In this document: piece after piece, positions 33,800 through 43,384 of the stretch
How the letters are laid out: every line of letters starts with the position of its first letter
Numbering within the stretch: position 1 is the first letter of the stretch
From: Oceanospirillum sp048270425
Lineage (GTDB): Bacteria > Pseudomonadota > Gammaproteobacteria > Pseudomonadales > Halomonadaceae
Length of the DNA: 64,000 nt
Direction of reading: 5' to 3'
Assembly (NCBI GenBank): GCA_048270425.1
Contig: JBLWSY010000008.1
Span: 81,628-145,627 of the forward strand
Made by a program: the position numbers and the translations under genes
Notes under the pieces: generated by a model
Databases searched by the model: none
The model's input: only the letters and a program-made list of their open reading frames with translations
What the model was told of the DNA's origin: nothing

Positions 33800-33801
33800 T
33801 A

Positions 33802-34491
33802 TCAGATCCCCTCCCGAGCAAAAATCCGCTGAATCTGGCCATAACGTTTATGGCTGAAACGCAGATCAACACCCCTCGGCAAGCTACGAAAGTCGATCTG
33901 TCCCTCTTGATTTTCTACCGGCCAGAACGCCTGCCACTCGCCATTGCCCAATAATCTGACGGAAAAGTCTGTCACATCCTGCAATAAGACCTGAACCTGC
34001 GGCTGTGTGTCCTGAGCCCGGTCCAGCACTGGCCAGACAAGACGCTGTAACTCATCACCCTGTAATCGATAACCGATGCGCAGCTTAACCCCGGCATCAG
34101 CCGGAGCAACGCCTGAGTCCGAATCCGCTCCGGAAACCTCTTGCCCTGCAGTCATTGACCAGCCGCCAGCTCGGGTAAACTCGAGAGGTAAACCACCCCG
34201 ATAGTTCACTGAAAAAGCAGGCAAGGGGTCGCCTAACTCATCACGGATAGAACGACGGCTCAGTTGTTTCAGGTCCTGTTCGATAACCGAGACCGCTTTT
34301 TGCAGCTGGCTAAAGCTATCGGAACGGTCCCGGGTGTGCTCATAGGTACGTATCACGCTATTAAGCAGTTTGTATCCCGCAAGGCCGATCAGAGCAAAAA
34401 TAGCGACCGCGATCAGCAGCTCCAGGAGGGTAAAACCTGACTGTGTTTTTGTCTTAGTCAAGCGAGGGAGGTTAACGGGAGAAGCCTGCAT
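33802..34491 (-). CDS. gspJ: Type II secretion minor pseudopilin GspJ
   Basis: 229 residues. Prepilin cleavage motif SG-FTLLELLIAVAIFALIG at about 18-36, with the conserved Glu5. Then RTYEHTRDRSDSFSQLQKAV and LEFTRAGG, the latter a GspJ hallmark. Part of the tip complex with GspI and GspK. One base separates it from the gspI stop. Confidence 0.95.
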   Translation of the reverse strand: MQASPVNLPRLTKTKTQSGFTLLELLIAVAIFALIGLAGYKLLNSVIRTYEHTRDRSDSFSQLQKAVSVIEQDLKQLSRRSIRDELGDPLPAFSVNYRGGLPLEFTRAGGWSMTAGQEVSGADSDSGVAPADAGVKLRIGYRLQGDELQRLVWPVLDRAQDTQPQVQVLLQDVTDFSVRLLGNGEWQAFWPVENQEGQIDFRSLPRGVDLRFSHKRYGQIQRIFAREGI

Positions 34492-34492
34492 T

Positions 34493-34921
34493 TTAGGGCT
34501 CCATCCGCATAAAACTGGTGAGTTGAGCTAAAGCGAAATCCGGAGAAGAGACGGCATCGCCCTTTTCATGACTGAACACCTTAAGTTCAACACGGACTAA
34601 CAGGGGGGATTCTGTTGAGCGAGTCTCGGCTTTTAACAGAAAACGGCGGCCTGCCAGCTGTGCCTCAGCCCGGCTTTCACCAATTCTGGGCGGTGTTCCG
34701 CTCAGCCGTAATTCGTTCATCCAGTTCTGCGCCGCCCAATTGGCGACGACACGTTGTTCCAGCTGACCACTTTGACGCACAAACCCACTACTTGCCGTCA
34801 GAAGTCCGGCCGAGGCAACCGCAAGAATCGCAAGGGCGATCATTACTTCCAGTAAGGTAAAACCCTTTTGCGGGTGAATTCGTTTTTGGCGACGACCAAA
34901 AGCGGTGTGAGAATTCAGCAT
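34493..34921 (-). CDS. gspI: Type II secretion minor pseudopilin GspI
   Basis: 142 residues. A leader of 20 residues ends in KG, cleaved before FTLLEVMIALAILAVASAG with the conserved Glu5. The following AQNWMNELRLSG is a typical GspI segment. GspI nucleates the pseudopilus tip with GspJ and GspK. The gene follows gspM by 9 bases. Confidence 0.94.
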   Translation of the reverse strand: MLNSHTAFGRRQKRIHPQKGFTLLEVMIALAILAVASAGLLTASSGFVRQSGQLEQRVVANWAAQNWMNELRLSGTPPRIGESRAEAQLAGRRFLLKAETRSTESPLLVRVELKVFSHEKGDAVSSPDFALAQLTSFMRMEP

Positions 34922-34930
34922 AATCGAAGG

Positions 34931-35506
34931 CTACCGGGTAAGATCCGCGTAATTGGAATCAAGACGGTAATTAAGGGCGATCGTGCGCTGGGTTTGATCG
35001 ACATTGACCTGTTCAAGCTTCGCAAAGTGACTCATGGCAACCAAAAAGGCATGGGCCTTTCGGCTGTCACTATAACGTAACTGGAGCTCTCCCGGCTTTT
35101 GAGACCCTGTGTCGGAGGAGGCTTTGTGCTGTATCAGGCTCAACCGATAAGCGGGTAATTCCTGCTTAAGCCAGAGATCCATAGGCAGCAGATCAATCAT
35201 GCCATATTGATTGAGTCGGTTGTATGCTGCCAGCTGAGCACGCTCCAGACGTTCACTTTGCTGTGCCTGCCAACTTTTGCGTGACTCAACCTGCTGCATC
35301 ACGGGTTGCCAGATAAGCAGGTAAAGCAGGACAAAAAAAAGTACAGCTGCCAATAATTTCAGTGCACTTCGATCACGTGCTGGCAGGTTATTCCAGCCAG
35401 ACTTCAGGCCGTCGGGCAACCCGGCTGCGACGGCCGAAAGGAACTCTCTGATTCTCTGACTGAATTTGCGGCCTATGCCAGCTGAATAATCCCAATTGAA
35501 CGCCAT
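34931..35506 (-). CDS. gspM: Type II secretion inner-membrane protein GspM
   Basis: 191 residues. A cytoplasmic N-terminal segment ends in PARDRSALKLL, followed by one membrane helix (LAAVLFFVLLYLLIW, about 52-68) and a periplasmic domain with a coiled-coil start and a ferredoxin-like end (LRYSDSRKAHAFLVAMSHF). GspM partners GspL in the assembly platform. Its place between gspH and gspI is unusual; the textbook order has L-M after K. The RDR...LL-then-helix pattern is what identifies it. Confidence 0.85.
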   Translation of the reverse strand: MAFNWDYSAGIGRKFSQRIREFLSAVAAGLPDGLKSGWNNLPARDRSALKLLAAVLFFVLLYLLIWQPVMQQVESRKSWQAQQSERLERAQLAAYNRLNQYGMIDLLPMDLWLKQELPAYRLSLIQHKASSDTGSQKPGELQLRYSDSRKAHAFLVAMSHFAKLEQVNVDQTQRTIALNYRLDSNYADLTR

Positions 35507-35589
35507 AAAATGTCCGTATGCTCTAAGTACCAGAAAATAAAAGTTGCCGGAAAATCAAAATTGCCAAAAAGAAATGGGCGGGCTCTGCC

Positions 35590-36156
35590 TTATCTGGACT
35601 GTAACTGGTAATCCGGCGGCCCCGCTCCATCACCGGAGAAAACCAATACCCTGTCCGGTGTTTCCGGGAAATAGAAGCTCAGGCTGAAATTACGAGTCAG
35701 TCCCGAAGCCGCGATCATAAGTTCAGACTGTTTTTTTCCGGCAACCTCAAGGGTGAAAAACACCTCACGTTCAGGCTGATAAGCCCCCAAAGAACGCAGT
35801 TCAGGTTCCTCCCAGCGCCCCTCGGGTTGGCGTTTCAGCGTATCCAGACGTAGGCCGGGTGCCGGTACAACACCTTCTGATAGCGCCGGCGGCTCATCAG
35901 CATATTCAGGCGTAAAAACGTCAAAGCCATAACTCGTAGCTTTTACGGTCAACTTTATCGGCAAGCCACTGCGCACCGCTTGTTGTTGCGCACTAATAAA
36001 CACGCTGCGCAGACGTTCGCCTTCAGCCATCAATGCCCGCTGACCAGAATGATCTCCACGTAATGCAACGGTAGCGGTCAGCAAAACGCCGATAATCACC
36101 ACCACCACAAGGATCTCAATCAGGGTAAACCCCTGCTGCCGGTTAACGGGCTTCAC
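35590..36156 (-). CDS. gspH: Type II secretion minor pseudopilin GspH
   Basis: 188 residues. A short prepilin leader (MKPVNRQQG) is cleaved before FTLIEILVVVVIIGVLLTA. The C-terminal domain is strand-rich with VRSGLPIKLTV and PDRVLVFSGDGAGPP. It links the tip complex to the GspG shaft. About 80 bases separate it from gspM and six from gspG. Confidence 0.93.
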   Translation of the reverse strand: MKPVNRQQGFTLIEILVVVVIIGVLLTATVALRGDHSGQRALMAEGERLRSVFISAQQQAVRSGLPIKLTVKATSYGFDVFTPEYADEPPALSEGVVPAPGLRLDTLKRQPEGRWEEPELRSLGAYQPEREVFFTLEVAGKKQSELMIAASGLTRNFSLSFYFPETPDRVLVFSGDGAGPPDYQLQSR

Positions 36157-36162
36157 GACAGT

Positions 36163-36651
36163 TTATTTATCCCAGTTGCCAATATCAGCATCGGTGCCTT
36201 CACCACCTTCCTGACCATCTGCTCCCAGAGAATAAAGGTCAAAGTGGCGGCTTTTCTGGCCCGGACGCTGGTAGATGTAAGCATTGCCCCAAGGGTCTTC
36301 CGGCATTTGTGGCAGATAGCCATCAGGGTTCCAGTTTTTCGCGGACGCTGGTTTCTCAACCAGCGCTTTCAGGCCTTCCTCATTGGTCGGGTATCGGAAG
36401 TTATCCAGCTTATACATATCCAGCGCGTTGCTTATGGAACGGATATCATTTTTGGCAACGGTGACACGCGCTTCATCCGGACGCCCCAGGATAGATGGCG
36501 CAACCAGAGCCCCTAAAATACCCAGAATAACCACAACCACCATAATCTCGATCAGGGTAAAACCCTGCTGTTTTTTGACGACTGACTTCTTATCAGTAGA
36601 GATAGCCTGTGATTTGGTCTGGGACTGCATCTGAATTTCCTGATCTTTCAT
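36163..36651 (-). CDS. gspG: Type II secretion major pseudopilin GspG
   Basis: 162 residues. The prepilin peptidase site QQG-FTLIEIMVVVVILGIL follows a leader of 30 residues, long for this family (often 6-15). AAAGGA directly before the ATG supports the long form. The mature protein has DIRSISNALDMYKLDNFRYP, NPDGYLPQMPEDPWGN and the acidic calcium-loop region SLGADGQEGGEGTDADI. Polymer subunit of the pseudopilus piston. Confidence 0.97.
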   Translation of the reverse strand: MKDQEIQMQSQTKSQAISTDKKSVVKKQQGFTLIEIMVVVVILGILGALVAPSILGRPDEARVTVAKNDIRSISNALDMYKLDNFRYPTNEEGLKALVEKPASAKNWNPDGYLPQMPEDPWGNAYIYQRPGQKSRHFDLYSLGADGQEGGEGTDADIGNWDK

Positions 36652-36693
36652 AAAGATTCCTTTAAATATTTCACATAACGCACTGAACAGAAT

Positions 36694-37905
36694 TCAGCCA
36701 ATCAGCTGATTCATATTCAAAATTGGTAACAGGATCGCTAATACGATTGTTAATACAACACCGCCCATGGCGATCAGAACAACCGGCTCAAATAAACCAA
36801 CAACGGTAGCAACCAGAGCTTCCAGAGTCTGTTGCTGCTGCTTAGCCGCCCGGTCCAGCATATTTTCCAGTTCGCCACTACGTTCACCACTGGCGATCAT
36901 ATAGAGCATCATTGGCGGAAATCGCCCACTCTGCTCCAGTGATTTAAACAGTGATGACCCTTCTTTCACTTTGCCGGCAATCTCACTTACCTGCTGACGC
37001 ATAAAGTGGTTTGGCATCACTGCCGCCGCAATGCTAAGCCCCTCAACTAAGGGAACGCCACTGCGGGAGAGAATACTTAAAGTTCCGGCAAAACGGGAAG
37101 CGTTAATCCCCCGGCTAATCTTTCGGGTCAGGCGAAAATCGGTCAGCCAGCGATCCACAGCCAGCCTGAAACCGGGCTTACGGTAGGCTGATGAGAAAGC
37201 CAGAAAACCAAGACAAAGCAGCAACAAAAGATGCAGGCCAAACTGATTGAGAAAGTCGCTTACCGCGATCAGGCCAGCTGTTAGCGGCGGGAGATCGTTT
37301 CCGGTTCGGGTGAAAACCTTGACCACATCAGGTACTACTACTGCCAGAAGAAAACTAACGATGGCAATAGAAGCCACTGTCAGAAGCCCCGGATAAAGCA
37401 ACGCTAACTGAATTTTTTGCCTGGCCTGCTCTCGCTGCTCGGTGTAATCCGCTAACTCATTGAGGACGAGATCCAGATGCCCCGCATGTTCACCGGCTGC
37501 CACAGTTGAGCGATACATTTCCGGAAAAGCATTGGGGAAATCTGCCATACCATCAGCCAGTGTATGACCTTCCAGAACGCGGGATCGAACCCCTAGTAGC
37601 AGGCTTTTCACTTTAGGGCGCTCTGACTGAGCCGCTACGGCCTGCAGGACCTCTTCCAGTGGCATTGCCGCCTGAACAAGGGTTGCCATCTGGCGGGTAC
37701 AGAGCGCCAGCTCTTTAACCGACATACCCGGCCCGGACAGGAAACGATTTGGCTTGCCTTTGGATTCCGAAACCTGATCAACAGAGACAGCGATCAGCCC
37801 CTGATCCCTCAGCAGCTGACGAATATGGCGGGGGCTCTCCCCTTCCATAACGCCCTTTTTCTTCGCGCCGGATGCCGTTACCGCCTGATAATTAAAAGCA
37901 GCCAT
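36694..37905 (-). CDS. gspF: Type II secretion inner-membrane platform protein GspF
   Basis: 403 residues. Two T2SSF domains of helical bundle type (about 70-195 and 270-395), with three membrane segments near 170-190, 220-245 and 373-395. PLEEVLQAVAAQ, LYPGLLTVASIAIVSFLL, RSGVPLVEGLSIAAAV and FEPVVLIAMGGVV are typical. N-terminal FNYQAVTASGAKKKG is the classic start. The likely rotor/anchor that couples GspE to pseudopilus growth. Confidence 0.97.
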   Translation of the reverse strand: MAAFNYQAVTASGAKKKGVMEGESPRHIRQLLRDQGLIAVSVDQVSESKGKPNRFLSGPGMSVKELALCTRQMATLVQAAMPLEEVLQAVAAQSERPKVKSLLLGVRSRVLEGHTLADGMADFPNAFPEMYRSTVAAGEHAGHLDLVLNELADYTEQREQARQKIQLALLYPGLLTVASIAIVSFLLAVVVPDVVKVFTRTGNDLPPLTAGLIAVSDFLNQFGLHLLLLLCLGFLAFSSAYRKPGFRLAVDRWLTDFRLTRKISRGINASRFAGTLSILSRSGVPLVEGLSIAAAVMPNHFMRQQVSEIAGKVKEGSSLFKSLEQSGRFPPMMLYMIASGERSGELENMLDRAAKQQQQTLEALVATVVGLFEPVVLIAMGGVVLTIVLAILLPILNMNQLIG

Positions 37906-37923
37906 TACGAATTACTCTCGGTC

Positions 37924-39567
37924 TTAATCATCACGGGTCACACGCAACACTTCTTCAACGGTGGTAATACCAGCCATAACCAAACGCAAACCATCCTGAC
38001 GTATCGTTTGATAAGCATTGCCATCGTACCCCTTAGACTGTCTCAGGTACTGATCAATCTCCTGCTCACCAGCCTGCTGATGAATCAGTCGACGTATGTC
38101 TTCATTGACAGTTAACAGCTCATAGATACCGGTACGGCCCCGATAGCCTTGCTGGTTGCAGTGCTCGCAGCCTGCGGCGTGATATAGGGTCACCTCAGCA
38201 TCAGCGCTTAATCCCATCAGTGCCCGCTCAGCATCATCGGGGTGATAAGGCGTCCGACACTCGGTACACAGCACCCGCACCAGCCGCTGAGCCAAAACCC
38301 CTAACAGACTGGAGGCCAGCAGGAAGGGCTCAACGCCCATATCCTGCAAACGGGTCACAGCACCGGCAGCGGTATTGGTGTGCAGGGTCGAAAGCACAAG
38401 GTGACCGGTTAAACTCGCCTGCACTGCGATTTCCGCTGTCTCAATATCACGGATCTCGCCAACCATAACGACGTCAGGATCCTGGCGCAGCATGGCCCGT
38501 AGGCCTCGGGCAAAGGTCATATCAACCTTAGGGTTCACTTGGGTCTGACCAATGCCTTCCAGATTGTATTCAATAGGATCTTCAACCGTCATAATGTTAC
38601 GGCTGGCATCGTTCAGCGTTGTTAGCGAAGCATAAAGCGTGGTGGTTTTACCGGAGCCGGTGGGGCCCGTCACCAGAAAGATACCATGGGGTTTCGCAAG
38701 CAGTTGGCGCAGCCCCGTATGAATCTGCTCCGACATACCCAACTGCGCCAGATCCATACGACCGGCATTTTTATCCAGAATACGCAGCACAACCCGTTCG
38801 CCGTTACTGGATGGCAGCGTTGAAACCCGCACATCCACTTCCCGACCACCAAGACGGAGGGAAATACGACCATCCTGAGGCACCCGTTTTTCAGCGATAT
38901 CCAGCTTCGCCATCACCTTAATACGTGAAGTCAGAAGCGGTGCCAGTGCTCGCTTAGGCTCAACAACCGGACGCAAAACACCATCGACACGGAAACGCAC
39001 GACCAATCGCTTTTCAAAAGTTTCGATGTGAATATCGGAAACACCTTCACGGATCGCTTCCTGCAGCAATCCATTGATCAGTCGGATAATGGGCGCATCG
39101 TCCTGCTGATCCAGCAGGTCTTCTGTTTCAGAGACGGAATCGGCAAGACTTGCCAGATCCATCTGATCACCAATCCCCTGCACCATCTGCAGCGTCTCCG
39201 ATGAATCCGACTGATACTGACGGGTCAGCTGCTGTTCAAACTCTGCAGCAGAAAGCATCACGAGTCGATCCAGCGGGCCACAAAGACGCATAGCCTCACC
39301 CACAGCTGATGCATTCAGGGGCTCACGGGCATAACAAATCGCTTGATCACCCTCAGCCCCCACCAAAACGCCCTGTTTTTTAGCAAAGGTGAAAGGCACA
39401 AAGGTACGAACCTGCGGATCACGGACAAAAGGCAGTGACTGAATAAAAGTATCCTGGCCCAACAAATCTTTTTCCGATAGCAGGGAATCGGTTTGGAGAT
39501 CCTGCTGACCGGAAATTTCCGCTAACTTATCCGCAACCTTGGGTACTCCAGAAAAATCAGACTGCAT
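37924..39567 (-). CDS. gspE: Type II secretion ATPase GspE
   Basis: 547 residues from the ATG at 39567, one base after the gspD stop; the frame runs 25 codons further into gspD, but this start fits the operon. Walker A GPTGSGKTTT at 301-310, Asp box and Walker B-like DVVMVGEIRD, and a tetracysteine zinc site (CTECRTPY ... CEHCNQQGYRG) near residue 430-470 mark it as GspE rather than PilB. It powers pseudopilus assembly from the cytoplasm through GspL and GspF. Confidence 0.96.
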   Translation of the reverse strand: MQSDFSGVPKVADKLAEISGQQDLQTDSLLSEKDLLGQDTFIQSLPFVRDPQVRTFVPFTFAKKQGVLVGAEGDQAICYAREPLNASAVGEAMRLCGPLDRLVMLSAAEFEQQLTRQYQSDSSETLQMVQGIGDQMDLASLADSVSETEDLLDQQDDAPIIRLINGLLQEAIREGVSDIHIETFEKRLVVRFRVDGVLRPVVEPKRALAPLLTSRIKVMAKLDIAEKRVPQDGRISLRLGGREVDVRVSTLPSSNGERVVLRILDKNAGRMDLAQLGMSEQIHTGLRQLLAKPHGIFLVTGPTGSGKTTTLYASLTTLNDASRNIMTVEDPIEYNLEGIGQTQVNPKVDMTFARGLRAMLRQDPDVVMVGEIRDIETAEIAVQASLTGHLVLSTLHTNTAAGAVTRLQDMGVEPFLLASSLLGVLAQRLVRVLCTECRTPYHPDDAERALMGLSADAEVTLYHAAGCEHCNQQGYRGRTGIYELLTVNEDIRRLIHQQAGEQEIDQYLRQSKGYDGNAYQTIRQDGLRLVMAGITTVEEVLRVTRDD

Positions 39568-39568
39568 A

Positions 39569-41464
39569 TCAATCTCTGCCGCCTTCAAAGAGCTGTTCAA
39601 CACTGCCACGGGGCTGGAAAGCTCCGTCCTGATTTTTATCACTCAGATCACCATCGCGAGCTTCTACGCGATAAATCCCCTGATATTTGGCATCAGCAAC
39701 TGCCTTGAGCCGGTTACTATCACGGATAATTTTTGGACGAAGGAAGACCAGAAGATTGCGTTTGGTCTTAGTGATCTGAGTACTGCGGAAAAGGGCACCA
39801 ATCAGAGGGATATCACCTAACAAAGGAACCTTACTCACAGACTCCTGGACATCATCCTGAATCAGACCACCTAAAACGATAGTTTCACCATCAGAAACCA
39901 GAATTGTGGTATCGATTGAGCGCTTATTGGTGATTCGGTCCGCAGAACCGGTCGCTAAAGGATTATCGGATGGCACCAAAGAGGAGACCTCCTGAAGCAC
40001 CTCGAGTCGCACGCTATTATCATCATTAATCTGAGGTTTTACCTTAAGGGTGACACCCACATCCTCACGACTGATGGTGGTAAAGGGATTTGTCGTGGTT
40101 GAGTTTGTGGTGGTTCCTGTCAAAAAAGGCACATTCTGACCAACAACAAATTCCGCTTCTTCGTTATCCAGGGTCATCACACTCGGTGTCGATAGCAGGT
40201 TAGCGTTAGAAGTCGTTGCTAAAGCCTGTACCAAGACACCGATATCCTGACCACCGGAACGGCCCGCACCGCCCAGAAAGGCACCATTAACCTTGCCGAT
40301 GGTTGCTGCTCCACCGGTAGTTGCAGCATCGGTAACCAGTGATCCGGAAGAAACACCCGCATTATTAAAGCTGGTTCCGCCAACCGGGCCATTTTCAAAA
40401 TCACCAACTAACCATTGAATGCCCAACTGCTCGCCGTTACTGCCACTGACTTCAACAATAACAGCCTCAATCAATACCTGGGCACGGCGAATATCAAGCT
40501 GAGATACCAGATTCTTCACTTCGGACATTACCGCAGGTTCGGCGCGTACCACCAGAGCATTAAGCGACTCATCGGCCTGAAACTGCGCCTTTGTTACAGT
40601 AGGAGGGGCTTTTTCTGAAGCAGGGGCGGAGTCATTGATGACCTTGCTCAGTAATTCTGCAACCTTAGTCGCTTCCGCGTAGTTCAACTGAATCACCTGA
40701 GTCACGCCTTTGCTTTCAAAAGGATGATCAAGCTTGGAAATGAGGGATTTAATACGCTGACGATCCGGGTCGCTACCCTTAAGAATCAGTCGATTAGAGC
40801 GCTCATCCGCTACGATAGTGAAACGCCCGGCCTGACCTTTTGCAGATCGGCCCGACTGGGGTACAAGCTCCTCAAGCAGAGTAGCCAAATCACCAACCCA
40901 GGCATGTTGCAGACTGATCACTTCAATCTGCTCATCCTTACCACCATCAATGCTTTCAATAATCCCTTTCAATCGCTCAATATTCGCCGCGTGGTCTGAA
41001 AGAATCAGGGCATTTGATGACTGTACTCCAGCAAGATGGCCGTATTGAGGAACCAAAGGTCGCAATACAGGAACAACCTCGGCAACTGTCGCTGACTTCA
41101 GTTGAATCACTTCAGTGATAAAGCTATCGCCTTTTCGGATACCTGCGCGTGTCCCCTCCTGCTTACCTGTTGCGTTTGGAATAACTTTAATAGCCCCATC
41201 AGCTGTTTCAACAGCGACAAAACCATGAACATTCAGCACAGAAAGAAAAAGCTGATAGACAGCCTCATCATCCATTGATGCTTTAGAAATAACCGTAACC
41301 CGACCTTTAACACGGGGGTCAACGATAAAACTCTTCCCTGTAATATCCGCAATCTGACTGATAAAAGCATCAATTTCAGCATCTTTGATATTAACCTTCC
41401 ACTGACCAGAAAAGACTGGAAGGGAAAACACTAATAGGCTGGTCAGAATTATTTTTTTAATCAC
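39569..41464 (-). CDS. gspD: Type II secretion outer-membrane secretin GspD
   Basis: 631 residues from the GTG at 41464, which has GGAG 5 bases upstream and is followed directly by a signal peptide (VIKKIILTSLLVFSLPVFSG). Upstream in-frame codons give an unlikely Cys/His-rich start. N0 domain at about 25-95 (VNIKDAEIDAFISQIADIT), N1-N3 repeats to about 330 and the secretin barrel to the C-terminus (VPLLGDIPLIGALFR, KTKRNLLVFLRPKII). Forms the channel for folded exoproteins. Confidence 0.95.
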   Translation of the reverse strand: MIKKIILTSLLVFSLPVFSGQWKVNIKDAEIDAFISQIADITGKSFIVDPRVKGRVTVISKASMDDEAVYQLFLSVLNVHGFVAVETADGAIKVIPNATGKQEGTRAGIRKGDSFITEVIQLKSATVAEVVPVLRPLVPQYGHLAGVQSSNALILSDHAANIERLKGIIESIDGGKDEQIEVISLQHAWVGDLATLLEELVPQSGRSAKGQAGRFTIVADERSNRLILKGSDPDRQRIKSLISKLDHPFESKGVTQVIQLNYAEATKVAELLSKVINDSAPASEKAPPTVTKAQFQADESLNALVVRAEPAVMSEVKNLVSQLDIRRAQVLIEAVIVEVSGSNGEQLGIQWLVGDFENGPVGGTSFNNAGVSSGSLVTDAATTGGAATIGKVNGAFLGGAGRSGGQDIGVLVQALATTSNANLLSTPSVMTLDNEEAEFVVGQNVPFLTGTTTNSTTTNPFTTISREDVGVTLKVKPQINDDNSVRLEVLQEVSSLVPSDNPLATGSADRITNKRSIDTTILVSDGETIVLGGLIQDDVQESVSKVPLLGDIPLIGALFRSTQITKTKRNLLVFLRPKIIRDSNRLKAVADAKYQGIYRVEARDGDLSDKNQDGAFQPRGSVEQLFEGGRD

Positions 41465-41608
41465 CGAAACTCCGTTTCTGCTAAAGCACTGATGATGACA
41501 ATGTATGTTATGCATGCAAACTTCTTTACACAGGGGCAACGAAGTTTACACAAAACTCTTTTAAAGTAGCTGAACCGTGTCTCATATTAAATCAAAAAGA
41601 TAGTGAGA

Positions 41609-42523
41609 TTAACGGGTTATAGGAAAAGTCACCACAAATTGACGTGATCCTCGCTGAATCATGACTTCAACTTCTTTTTTTCCGGAAAGCTCGCCGAGCA
41701 ACTGAGCATCAGACTGCGGATCTCCCAGCTGAGAGCCGTTCACTGATAAGATCACATCCCCCATTTCCAACCCGGCCGATGTCAGCAGGGACGCATAAGG
41801 ACTATCTCCTAACTGATAACCGCCACCTGCAGCCGGAGTAATACCAGCCTCGCCCAATAATCCGGATGGGTCCTGTTCCATTTTCTGCTGGTACTTACGC
41901 ATAAAAGCTGAAGCATTCAGGCGTCGAATATCAGCACCTAATTCAGTTTGCGGAAGATCCCGAACAGCCTGAGGCTGAACAGGCGGTATTGCGATATCTG
42001 ACGCTACTGACGAAGCAGCCTCCGGCATGGGATTAGAGGGCGATGCACTCGACAAACCGCCTGTACGATCTGACTGCTTGAAATAAAGGGCCTCTGCCCG
42101 ACCATTGCGATCCAGAACCACATGATCGTCGAAAACTGTTTTCAGATAAGTCCCCTTCTCAACCTCATCCCCTACTTTGTAATAACTGGCGTTCTCATTG
42201 AGCGTTGCAATAATCGCCCCTGAATTAACATTCTCCGGGGCAACAAAGACTGCACTTAATACCATCTGCAACGGGGTTGGCGGAACAACAACCGGGGCGG
42301 GTGTATTTTCCTGCTTGGTAAAAAGACGCTCATAAGCCAGATCCCGGGGGACTGTATCAGGCCTTTGTCCGGATAGTAGCCAATCTTCCACCACCTGATT
42401 GGATAACTCTGTTTTGTCGCTACCGGAAAAACTCTGGCCAACAATGGCCCCCGACTGCCAACCAATAACTACCACCAAGGTAGCGCCAAGCAAAGGAGCC
42501 AGAATTGTATGAATCCTGTTCAT
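41609..42523 (-). CDS. gspC: Type II secretion protein GspC
   Basis: 304 residues. An N-terminal membrane anchor at about 10-30, a homology region (PLQMVLSAVFVAPENVNSGAII ... YYKVGDEVEKGTYLKTVFDDHVVLDRNG) that contacts the GspD N-domains, and a C-terminal PDZ domain (about 220-300; GLEMGDVILSVNGSQL). It joins inner and outer membrane parts and probably takes part in substrate selection. The ATG overlaps the gspN stop by 4 bases. A gap of about 145 bases separates it from gspD. Confidence 0.94.
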   Translation of the reverse strand: MNRIHTILAPLLGATLVVVIGWQSGAIVGQSFSGSDKTELSNQVVEDWLLSGQRPDTVPRDLAYERLFTKQENTPAPVVVPPTPLQMVLSAVFVAPENVNSGAIIATLNENASYYKVGDEVEKGTYLKTVFDDHVVLDRNGRAEALYFKQSDRTGGLSSASPSNPMPEAASSVASDIAIPPVQPQAVRDLPQTELGADIRRLNASAFMRKYQQKMEQDPSGLLGEAGITPAAGGGYQLGDSPYASLLTSAGLEMGDVILSVNGSQLGDPQSDAQLLGELSGKKEVEVMIQRGSRQFVVTFPITR

Positions 42524-43308
42524 CTGAACACTTTCTCCTTATATTTAACCAAAGCCTGATCCGCAGCTTTTCTGGGCACGGGGAGATCCGGGACAGCCTG
42601 TTTAATTCGCCCCAGAACAGCTACTGACAGCCAACCATCGCTTTTCAGCGAGGCTTCGATTAACGGCTTTTCATCCCCTAGGGCTGTTACCTTAGCCAGG
42701 ATAGCGCCCTCTGATTCAGTAACAGCCTTTATTGCTAACTGAGGATAGCGAATAAGTTTTGGGGATTGACCCGCGGGCGGTAAAAAATAGGTATCTCCAC
42801 CCTGCCAAATAACAGAGCCTTGAACCGATTCAGGGCGGCCATTGCGGACAAGAAACGTCAGAGCGTTGATCGAAGCTTTACCCGAAATCCAGGCATTATT
42901 CTGCCTGAGGAATGGATTCAGCAACAAAGGGTGCAGATGACCGGATAACTGGCCAGATAAAGAGGCAAAATCCCAACCTGGCGAGGCAGATACTGTTAGT
43001 GCTGTACCAGGATGAATAAGCGTCAGAGTAAAAAGCTCGCCAGTCTCCAACAAGGCAGACATGCCCAACATCCAAACGCCTTTAAGTTGTAAATTCCGCC
43101 CCTGATCAGCAACAGATAACAAGGCCTCTCCCTGCCAAACAGACCCGCCTACAGCATCAACCGAAATCTGTTTCGGTAGCGACACATATGACTGCGCATA
43201 TTTCCAGACAACAGACGCCGGAAAATTAGCCAACAGGCCTAATACAAAAGCAATAGGCAGAATTCGTTTTACCCATTTCCCTGGAAAAAAATCAGAGAAT
43301 TTGTCCAT
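42520..43308 (-). CDS. gspN: Type II secretion protein GspN
   Basis: 262 residues from the ATG at 43308 (the open frame begins at a TTG 15 bases earlier; GGAA precedes the ATG). One N-terminal membrane segment (ILPIAFVLGLLANFPASVVW) and a periplasmic domain with SLPKQISVDAVGGSVWQGEA, typical of GspN. The protein is optional in many type II systems. Here it is the first gene of the operon instead of the last, and it is translationally coupled to gspC. Confidence 0.9.
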   Translation of the reverse strand: MDKFSDFFPGKWVKRILPIAFVLGLLANFPASVVWKYAQSYVSLPKQISVDAVGGSVWQGEALLSVADQGRNLQLKGVWMLGMSALLETGELFTLTLIHPGTALTVSASPGWDFASLSGQLSGHLHPLLLNPFLRQNNAWISGKASINALTFLVRNGRPESVQGSVIWQGGDTYFLPPAGQSPKLIRYPQLAIKAVTESEGAILAKVTALGDEKPLIEASLKSDGWLSVAVLGRIKQAVPDLPVPRKAADQALVKYKEKVFR

Positions 43309-43384
43309 ATATTCCGTTCCCAATCATCAAACCCACACAAAATCACAAGCAAATCCAAACAAGCCCCCTTTCAATGAGAGGTCG

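Noticed and set aside
39568..39642. Upstream start of gspE inside gspD
   Set aside because: The frame is open, but an ATG one base after the gspD stop fits operon spacing and family length better.
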